In this document: positions 7,307 through 12,011 of the stretch, piece by piece
How the letters are laid out: the number at the start of each line of letters is the position of its first letter
Position numbering within the stretch: position 1 is the first letter of the stretch
From: JAYSFC01 sp041913505
Lineage (GTDB): Bacteria > Pseudomonadota > Gammaproteobacteria > Burkholderiales > Burkholderiaceae_C
DNA: 12,011 nucleotides
Direction: 5' to 3'
NCBI GenBank assembly: GCA_041913505.1
Contig: JAYSFC010000117.1
Location: 1 to 12,011 of the forward strand
The notes under the pieces: generated by a model
What the model was told of the DNA's origin: nothing
What the model saw: the letters and a program-made list of their open reading frames with translations, nothing else
Databases searched by the model: none
Made by a program: the position numbers and the translations under genes

Positions 7307-8002
7307 TCAGGCGGCATGCGGGCGCTGCAGCACCACCTGGCTCCAGTACACGCCGGAATGCCCCTGCAGGCTCTCGCGGCGGCCTTCGTGCAGCCGCCGC
7401 AGCCCCAGCAACGCGCCCTGGGCGATGGGCTCGGAGGGCGGCACGTCGAACATGCGCCGCCCAGGCGGCGTGGGGCCGTGGNNNNNNNNNNCCATGCTCA
7501 TGGGCGGCATGTCCAGATTGGCGATGGGGCCGTGGCGCAGCGTGAGCGAGAGCACGCCGCCCGGCGCCAGCAGGTGGGCCAGCCGGGCCAGTCCGTTCAC
7601 GCGCTCGGGTGGCGTCAGATGCATCCATACGGCCGTGAGCAGGATCAGGCCGAAGCGCTGGCGTAGCTTTTGCACGGCATGCAGTGCGGGCAGGTGGTCA
7701 TCCAGCCAGGTCACGCCGGTGTCTGCATGCCGACGCTGCGCCTCGGCGCGCAGCTCCGGTGTGGGCTCCACGGCCACGACCGCATAGCCCCGGCGAGCGA
7801 GGGCGGCGGCGTCCCGCCCCGAGCCCGCACCGATGTCGAGCGCGCGGCAGGGAGGCGCGGGATACAGATGCAGCACCTGGGCGTGCACCTCTTCGAAGCG
7901 CAGGCGCTCGTACTGTTCGGCCAACGCGGCGGCCTGGGGACCATAGCCCGCAGTGCCGGCCACGGGGGGCCGCGTGAAACGGACAAAGACAGGATCGGCC
8001 AT
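7307..8002 (-). CDS. Class I SAM-dependent methyltransferase, interrupted by an assembly gap
   Basis: About 231 residues from the ATG at 8002. The SAM-binding motif I is ALDIGAGSGRDAAALA at about 54-69, with an acidic residue after the next strand (VVAVEP, 75-80). A post-motif strand GLILLTAVWMHL (118-129) and LLAPGGVLSLTLRHGP follow, typical of the Methyltransf_11/25-like fold. The substrate cannot be told; a link to the divergently transcribed egtD-egtB is only positional. Ten N at 7482-7491 fall inside the gene and would encode four unknown residues (171-174) if the gap length is right. RHGP at about 156-159 and HGP at 175-177 flank 15 odd, Met/Pro-rich residues, suggesting a duplication or misjoin here. 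Downstream, PPGRRMFDVP resumes a normal C-terminus. No Shine-Dalgarno is evident. Confidence 0.82.
   Translation of the reverse strand: MADPVFVRFTRPPVAGTAGYGPQAAALAEQYERLRFEEVHAQVLHLYPAPPCRALDIGAGSGRDAAALARRGYAVVAVEPTPELRAEAQRRHADTGVTWLDDHLPALHAVQKLRQRFGLILLTAVWMHLTPPERVNGLARLAHLLAPGGVLSLTLRHGPIANLDMPPMSMXXXXHGPTPPGRRMFDVPPSEPIAQGALLGLRRLHEGRRESLQGHSGVYWSQVVLQRPHAA
7471..7535. repeat. 11-base direct repeats flanking the gap
   Basis: TGGGGCCGTGG occurs at 7471-7481, immediately before the N run, and again at 7525-7535. The spacing is 54 bases as written, or 18 codons, including the unknown ten. Taking out one such unit would join RHGP directly to TPPGRRMF. This suggests a short tandem duplication or variable repeat that the assembler could not resolve. 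Confidence 0.7.
7482..7491. other. Assembly gap (10 N)
   Basis: Ten undetermined bases within the methyltransferase gene. The true length is unknown; a value of ten often stands for a short or estimated gap. The reading frame is kept only if the real length is congruent with ten modulo three. Confidence 0.99.
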
Positions 8003-8059
8003 GGACCGGGAGCGTAACAGCCGCGCGGCCTGCGGAAAATGCGTGGAAAGCAGTGAGGG

Positions 8060-8087
8060 GGAACCGTTACTTACAGTGGGGCTATCC
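8060..8087 (+). promoter_or_regulatory. Candidate ECF-sigma-type promoter of egtD-egtB
   Basis: GGAACC at 8060-8065 is followed after 16 bases by CTATCC (8082-8087), about 50 bases before the egtD ATG. GGAAC is the usual -35 core of ECF sigma factors; the -10 element is less constrained and differs between ECF groups. No good sigma-70 pair is visible in this 137-base divergent gap. Control of ergothioneine genes by a stress sigma factor would make sense, but this is inference from one site. Confidence 0.3.
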
Positions 8088-8139
8088 AAGCGGCGCCCGT
8101 GCACGTAAGCTGGGGGCCCGCAAGGAACATGACCGCCCG

Positions 8140-9057
8140 ATGCCCACGACCAGCCACAGCGAGATCGCACACGGCCTGCGCCAGAAGCCCGCGCACATTT
8201 CCCCCAAGTACTTCTACGACCCGCATGGGTCACGGCTGTTCGAGCAGATCACACGCCTGCCCGAGTACTACCTCACGCGCACCGAGCAGGCCTTGATGCA
8301 GCAGCACGCGAACGACATCGCGCGCGTGCTCGGGCCGGGACGCACGCTCATCGAGCTGGGCGCGGGCAATTGCGCCAAGGCCCGCGCGCTGTGCCGCGTG
8401 GTGCGGCCGGCCTGCTTTGTGGGGGTGGACATCTCGTCCGAGTTCCTGCACGAAGCGGTGCAATGCCTGCGCGAGGAATTTCCCCTGCTGGATGCGCGTG
8501 CCATCGGCGGCGACATGACGCAGGGCGTGGTACTGCCGACCGACATTCCGCGCGCGGGCCGGCTGGTGTTCTACCCGGGCTCGTCGATCGGCAACTTCGA
8601 CCCGCCCCACGCGCTGGCGCTGCTGGAGCGCATGCGATCGCTCATCGACGACGACGGGGGGCTGCTCATCGGCATCGACCTGCCCAAGGAACGCTCCCTG
8701 CTCGAAGCCGCCTACGACGATGCGGCGGGCGTGACGGCCGCATTCAACCGCAACGTGCTGTCGCACGTGAACCGGCTCATCGGCAGCGACTTCGAGCCCG
8801 ATGCCTGGGGTCACCGCGCATTCTTCAACACCGGCGAGTCGCGCATCGAAATGCACCTGGAGGCGCTCGCGCCTGCCCGGGTGCGCTGGCCCGGTGGCGG
8901 GCGCGATTTCGAGCGTGGCGAGCGCATCCATACCGAGAACAGCTACAAGTACCCTCTGCCCGCGTTCACGGCGCTGCTGGCGCGCGCGGGCTTCTCGCGC
9001 GCCCAGGCCTGGACCGATGATCGTGGGTGGTTTGCCGTGGTGTACGCCCGCCCCTGA
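8140..9057 (+). CDS. egtD: L-histidine N-alpha-methyltransferase (ergothioneine synthesis)
   Basis: EgtD uses three SAM molecules to turn histidine into hercynine, the first step of ergothioneine synthesis; it is cytosolic. The 305-residue product (M. smegmatis about 321) belongs to the Methyltransf_33 family. Seen in order: YFYDPHGSRLFEQITRLPEY at 24-43, the SAM motif IELGAGNCAKARAL near 71-84, GVDISSEFL, then PGSSIGNF at 146-153. The equivalents of the histidine-binding Asn (N152), Tyr (Y192 in AAYDDAAG) and the Glu/Ser pair (E266 and S268 in HTENSYKYP) are all present, so it should bind histidine. The ATG at 8140 fits the family start; an AAGGA lies about 13 bases upstream, rather far. The frame extends upstream to 8053 without family similarity. 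egtB follows after ten bases. No sign of damage. Confidence 0.96.
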   Translation: MPTTSHSEIAHGLRQKPAHISPKYFYDPHGSRLFEQITRLPEYYLTRTEQALMQQHANDIARVLGPGRTLIELGAGNCAKARALCRVVRPACFVGVDISSEFLHEAVQCLREEFPLLDARAIGGDMTQGVVLPTDIPRAGRLVFYPGSSIGNFDPPHALALLERMRSLIDDDGGLLIGIDLPKERSLLEAAYDDAAGVTAAFNRNVLSHVNRLIGSDFEPDAWGHRAFFNTGESRIEMHLEALAPARVRWPGGGRDFERGERIHTENSYKYPLPAFTALLARAGFSRAQAWTDDRGWFAVVYARP

Positions 9058-9062
9058 GAGAG
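9058..9062 (+). promoter_or_regulatory. Ribosome binding site of egtB
   Basis: GAGAG begins right after the egtD TGA and lies five bases before the GTG at 9068. It supports that GTG as the egtB start and suggests translational coupling between the two genes. Confidence 0.65.
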
Positions 9063-9067
9063 CCGCC

Positions 9068-10333
9068 GTGGATCGCCTGCTATCCTCCTACACAGCCGTG
9101 CGCGGCCACACCCAGGCGCTGGTCTCACCGTTGTCGGCGGAGGACTGCTGCGTGCAGTCCATGCCCGACGCGAGCCCCGCCAAATGGCACCTGGCGCATA
9201 CCACCTGGTTCTTCGAGACGTTTGTGCTCTCGGCCTACGAGCCCGGCTTCGCGCCTTTCCACCCGGCGTTCCGCGTGCTGTTCAACTCGTACTACCAGGG
9301 GGTGGGAGAGCAATACCCGCGCCCGCGGCGCGGCCTGCTCACGAGGCCTACGCTGTCCGAGGTGCTGGCCTACCGCGCCGACGTGGATGCGCGCATCGCG
9401 CGCCTGCTGCAAAGCCCCGCAGTGCAAGAGGGTGGAGCTGCGCTGCACGCGCTCATGGAGCTGGGCCTGCAGCACGAGCAGCAGCACCAGGAGCTGCTGG
9501 TCACCGATATCAAGCACCTGCTGTCGTGCAACCCGCTGTGGCCAGCCTATCGCACGCCGGATAGCCAAAGCCCCGAGGCGGTGGCGGCGGCGCCCGTCTG
9601 GGTGCGGCAGGCGGGCGGGCTGGTCGAGATCGGCCATGTGGGCGAGGGCTTTGCATTCGACAACGAATTGCCGCGCCACAAGGTGTACCTTGCGCCCTAC
9701 GAGCTGGCCTCGCGCCCCGTGAGCAATGGCGAGTACGCGGCATTCGTGGCGGCGGGCGGCTATCGCGAGCCCGCGCACTGGCTGGCTGAGGGCTGGGACT
9801 GGCGTGCGGGCCTGGGCCTCATGCACCCGCTGTATTGGCGCTTTCGGGAGGGTCGCTGGAGCGAGTTCACGCTCGGCGGCGAGCGGGCGCTGCACGCCGA
9901 TCAGCCCGTGGTGCACCTGTCGTACTACGAGGCCGATGCCTACGCGCGCTGGGCTGGCGCCCGCCTGCCGACCGAGGCTGAATGGGAGGCTGGGGCCGCC
10001 GCCATTGCGCCGCAGGGACACTTCGCCGACAGCGGCATGCTGCACCCGCGTGCGGCCCCGCTGCCGGGCCGGGACAGGGCCGGACCGGAGCTGCTGCAGC
10101 TCTATGGCGATGTGTGGGAATGGACGCAGTCGAGCTATGCGCCGTACCCAGGCTTCCGACCCGCGCCCGGGGCCGTAGGCGAGTACAACGGCAAGTTCAT
10201 GGTCAACCAGTACGTGCTGCGAGGCGGCTCGTGCGCCACCCCCGCGGGCCATGTGCGGGCGAGCTACCGCAACTTCTTTCCGGCTGCGGCGCGCTGGCAG
10301 TTCAGCGGAGTGCGACTCGCGCGCGACGCCTGA
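9068..10333 (+). CDS. egtB: Ergothioneine biosynthesis sulfoxide synthase EgtB
   Basis: EgtB is a non-haem iron enzyme that joins hercynine to a thiol donor with O2, giving a sulfoxide precursor of ergothioneine. The 421 residues comprise an N-terminal DinB-like domain (1-150) with iron ligands H44 (WHLAHTTWF), H136 and H140 (HEQQHQE). A C-terminal formylglycine-generating-enzyme-like domain follows (about 180-421), with RLPTEAEWE, LYGDVWEWTQ, YVLRGGSC and FSGVRLARD. The loop LFNSYYQGVGEQ (71-82) carries adjacent tyrosines at 75-76, as in the cysteine-using (type II) EgtB of Chloracidobacterium. The mycobacterial enzyme has an arginine-bearing loop there for gamma-glutamylcysteine. The GTG start at 9068 is supported by GAGAG and ten-base spacing from egtD; the frame runs back into egtD, but that part is shadow. 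No egtA, egtC or egtE lies nearby. Its TGA directly abuts the convergent gene's stop. Confidence 0.95.
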   Translation: MDRLLSSYTAVRGHTQALVSPLSAEDCCVQSMPDASPAKWHLAHTTWFFETFVLSAYEPGFAPFHPAFRVLFNSYYQGVGEQYPRPRRGLLTRPTLSEVLAYRADVDARIARLLQSPAVQEGGAALHALMELGLQHEQQHQELLVTDIKHLLSCNPLWPAYRTPDSQSPEAVAAAPVWVRQAGGLVEIGHVGEGFAFDNELPRHKVYLAPYELASRPVSNGEYAAFVAAGGYREPAHWLAEGWDWRAGLGLMHPLYWRFREGRWSEFTLGGERALHADQPVVHLSYYEADAYARWAGARLPTEAEWEAGAAAIAPQGHFADSGMLHPRAAPLPGRDRAGPELLQLYGDVWEWTQSSYAPYPGFRPAPGAVGEYNGKFMVNQYVLRGGSCATPAGHVRASYRNFFPAAARWQFSGVRLARDA

Positions 10334-10783
10334 TTAGGGCTCCATGTAGAAGGTCTGCTGCAGGAACAGGCGGATCGGCTTGCCGTCGCGCACGGGCGGG
10401 GAGAAGCGCCAGCGGCGCATGGCTTCGATGGCCGGCTTGTGCAGGGCCTCGTCGGACCCCGGCAGCACTTTGGCCGTGCCCACGTAGCCACTGGTCAGCA
10501 CCTCGAAAGAGACCACCACGTTGCCCCGCACGCTGCGCGAGCCGTCGCCGAGCAGGAACGAGGGATAGCGTGGCTCGGCAAACTCCAGCACGCGCAGCGG
10601 TTCGTCGAGCGGTGGGTTGATCTGCTGTTGCAGGCGCTTCTCAGCCTCGCTCTGGCGGAACGCTGTGGCATCGGCTTCCGTGACTTCACGGCCGCGGGGC
10701 GCTGAGGATGAGGAGGTGGAACTGCAGCCGGCCACGGCAAGGCCGAGCGCGAGGCTGGTGAGGGCGATGGAGAAACGGTTCAT
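10334..10783 (-). CDS. Lipoprotein with TonB-like C-terminal domain
   Basis: A 149-residue protein. Residues 1-20 form a lipoprotein signal ending in the lipobox LAVAGC, with the acylated Cys at 20. Ser at +2 and a serine-rich tether (21-27) favour the outer membrane over inner-membrane retention. A short charged, helix-prone stretch (31-56) leads to a TonB C-terminal fold (about 68-149): PRYPSFLLGDG, RGNVVVSFEVLTSGYVGTAK, KPAIEAMRRWRFSPP and a final strand ending QQTFYMEP. True TonB has an inner-membrane helix and a Pro-rich spacer; both are absent, so energy transduction with ExbBD is doubtful. A periplasmic binding or envelope role is more likely, unproven. It lies 67 bases downstream of metY on the same strand, behind a hairpin, and converges with egtB at zero distance. 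Shine-Dalgarno is weak. Confidence 0.85.
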   Translation of the reverse strand: MNRFSIALTSLALGLAVAGCSSTSSSSAPRGREVTEADATAFRQSEAEKRLQQQINPPLDEPLRVLEFAEPRYPSFLLGDGSRSVRGNVVVSFEVLTSGYVGTAKVLPGSDEALHKPAIEAMRRWRFSPPVRDGKPIRLFLQQTFYMEP

Positions 10784-10789
10784 GGCGGT

Positions 10790-10828
10790 CTCGGTAGGGC
10801 GCCTTCGCAGATGAGGGCGCCCCCCGAG
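10790..10828 (-). other. Long hairpin between metY and the TonB-like gene
   Basis: On the plus strand CTCGG (10790-10794) pairs with CCGAG (10824-10828), and GGGCGCC (10797-10803) with GGCGCCC (10816-10822). This gives 12 GC-rich pairs with a small internal bulge (TA against C) and a 12-base loop. No T-run follows on either strand. In minus-strand mRNA the distal arm ends in CCGAG six bases before the AUG, so the only GAG available as ribosome binding site lies in the stem. Confidence 0.55.
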
Positions 10829-10850
10829 TATCCCCGTTCTCGCGGCCGGA

Positions 10851-12011
10851 TCAGACCGCGGCGAGCGCCTGGGCCAGGTCGGCCAGCAGGTCGTCGATGT
10901 GCTCGATCCCCACCGACAGGCGCACCATGCCCTCGGTCACACCAGCCTTGGCGAGTTCACCCGCGTCGAGCTGGCGGTGCGTGGTCGAGGCCGGGTGCGT
11001 GGCCAGCGACTTGGCATCGCCAATATTCACCAGGCGCGTGAAGAGCTGCAGCGCGTCGAGGAAGCGCGCACCCGCCGCGCGGGCGTCGCCATCGCCTGCC
11101 TTCAGGCTGAACGACAGAATGCCCGAGGCGCGTCCGCCAAGCTGGCGCCGCACCAGCGCGTGATCGGGGTGGTCTGGCAGGCCCGCGTAGCGCACCCATT
11201 CCACCTTGGGGTGGCTTTGCAGCGTCTCGGCGATTTTTTGCGTGTTCTCGCAGATACGGTCCATGCGCAGCGCCAGCGTTTCAATGCCCTGCAGGATCAG
11301 GAAGGCGTTGTGCGGCGAAATGGCCGCGCCCGTGTTGCGCAGCGGTACCACGCGCACGCGGCCGATGTAGGCGGCTGGGCCCAGGGCCTCGGTATAGACC
11401 ACGCCGTGGTAGCTCACGTCGGGCTCGTTCAGGCGCTTGAAGCGCGCCTTGTGCTCTGCCCAGGGGAACTTGCCGCTGTCCACGATGGCGCCGCCCATGC
11501 TGTTGCCGTGGCCGGCCAGGTACTTGGTGAGCGCGTGCACCACGATGTCGGCGCCGTGCTCAATAGGGCGCAGCAGGTAGGGGCTGGGCACGGTGTTGTC
11601 TACGATCAGCGGCACGCCATGCTGGTGGGCCACGTCGGCCAGCGCGCGGATGTCGGTCACGTTGCCCAGCGGGTTGCCGATGGACTCGACGAACACGGCC
11701 TTGGTGCGCGCGTCGATCAGCTTGCCGAAGCTGGCTGGGTCGCGCGCATCGGCAAAGCGCACCTCGATGCCCTGCTGCGGGAAGGTGTGGGCGAACAGGT
11801 TGTAGGTGCCGCCGTAGAGCGTGCTGGCCGAGATGATGTTGTCACCGGTTTCGGCGATGGTCTGGATGGCCGCCGTGATGGCCGCCATGCCCGAGGCCAT
11901 GGCCAGCGCGGCCACGCCGCCTTCCAGCGCCGCGACGCGCTTTTCCAGCACGTCGGTGGTGGGGTTCATGATGCGGGTGTAGATGTTGCCCGGCACCTTC
12001 AGGTCGAACAG
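10851..12011 (-). CDS. metY: O-acetylhomoserine sulfhydrylase (aminocarboxypropyltransferase), N-terminus missing
   Basis: This PLP enzyme makes homocysteine from O-acetylhomoserine and sulfide (direct sulfhydrylation) and belongs to the Cys/Met metabolism family. The frame is open to the right edge: 386 residues are visible and about 40-50 at the N-terminus are missing from a usual length of about 430. The fragment starts LFDLKVPGNIYTRIMNPT. The PLP-phosphate contact region SGMAAI (40-45) and the stacking tyrosine in TLYGGTYNLF are seen. The PLP-ring aspartate is D138 (VDNTVPSPYL), and the Schiff-base lysine is K163 in ALTKYLAGHGNSMGG. The length and the YGGTYNLFAHTF and ALTKYLAGHG blocks favour MetY over cystathionine synthase/lyase or O-succinylhomoserine (MetZ) types, though substrate cannot be proven from sequence. 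The apparent GTG at 11996 is internal. The TonB-like gene follows after 67 bases. Confidence 0.9.
   Translation of the reverse strand: MFDLKVPGNIYTRIMNPTTDVLEKRVAALEGGVAALAMASGMAAITAAIQTIAETGDNIISASTLYGGTYNLFAHTFPQQGIEVRFADARDPASFGKLIDARTKAVFVESIGNPLGNVTDIRALADVAHQHGVPLIVDNTVPSPYLLRPIEHGADIVVHALTKYLAGHGNSMGGAIVDSGKFPWAEHKARFKRLNEPDVSYHGVVYTEALGPAAYIGRVRVVPLRNTGAAISPHNAFLILQGIETLALRMDRICENTQKIAETLQSHPKVEWVRYAGLPDHPDHALVRRQLGGRASGILSFSLKAGDGDARAAGARFLDALQLFTRLVNIGDAKSLATHPASTTHRQLDAGELAKAGVTEGMVRLSVGIEHIDDLLADLAQALAAV

Noticed and set aside
8098..8105. CGTGCACG palindrome upstream of egtD
   Set aside because: An 8-base palindrome is expected by chance in a GC-rich window of this size, and no second copy is seen.
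8129..8296. Possible small gene starting at ATG 8129 just after AAGGA
   Set aside because: It is out of frame with egtD and overlaps its conserved N-terminal motifs; only the egtD frame has homology.
9125..10252. 375-codon minus-strand frame opposite egtB
   Set aside because: egtB on the other strand has intact iron ligands and family motifs; this frame has none.
10851..12011. Reading the metY-like gene as the missing ergothioneine lyase EgtE
   Set aside because: EgtE is an aminotransferase class V-type PLP enzyme; this protein has the Cys/Met metabolism family blocks (ALTKYLAGHG) of O-acetylhomoserine sulfhydrylase and is on the opposite strand, separated by another gene.

Overview
This window comes from a high-GC bacterial chromosome, most likely a betaproteobacterium of the Comamonadaceae (Acidovorax-like). 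The reasons are the map-glnD pairing, the large single-chain PurL, OmpW, and a small dispersed GCTAT...TAGC element with an attached hairpin, of a kind I associate with that family. The family assignment rests on remembered sequence style, not on a search. Almost all of the window is coding. No tRNA, rRNA, CRISPR array, integrase or insertion sequence is visible.

Layout. 1-2205, minus strand: the N-terminal 435 residues of glnD (PII uridylyltransferase, running off the left edge) preceded by map (methionine aminopeptidase). 2360-6391, plus strand: purL (FGAM synthase), divergent from map, with a GTG start. 6392-6628: a 237-base intergenic stretch with the dispersed repeat, which also forms the purL terminator, and then a strong hairpin just before the next gene. 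6629-7228, plus: ompW-family outer membrane porin, followed by a terminator. 7307-8002, minus: a class I SAM methyltransferase interrupted by a 10-N assembly gap. 8140-10333, plus: egtD and egtB, the two core ergothioneine genes, 10 bases apart. 10334-10783, minus: a lipoprotein with a TonB-like C-terminal domain, whose stop codon directly abuts that of egtB. 10851-12011, minus: metY-type O-acetylhomoserine sulfhydrylase, N-terminus beyond the right edge.

How the genes fit together. Most are housekeeping: nitrogen signalling (glnD), protein maturation (map), purine synthesis (purL) and homocysteine synthesis (metY). The accessory theme is thiol metabolism. EgtD trimethylates histidine, and EgtB adds a sulfur donor to the product. 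EgtB looks like the cysteine-using class, which fits the absence of egtA and egtC here.

I do not see a wholly new system. The observations most worth checking are a copy of the dispersed repeat lying in frame inside purL, hairpins that enclose or abut the start regions of ompW, glnD and the TonB-like gene, the 11-base direct repeats around the N gap in the methyltransferase, and the substrate class of EgtB.
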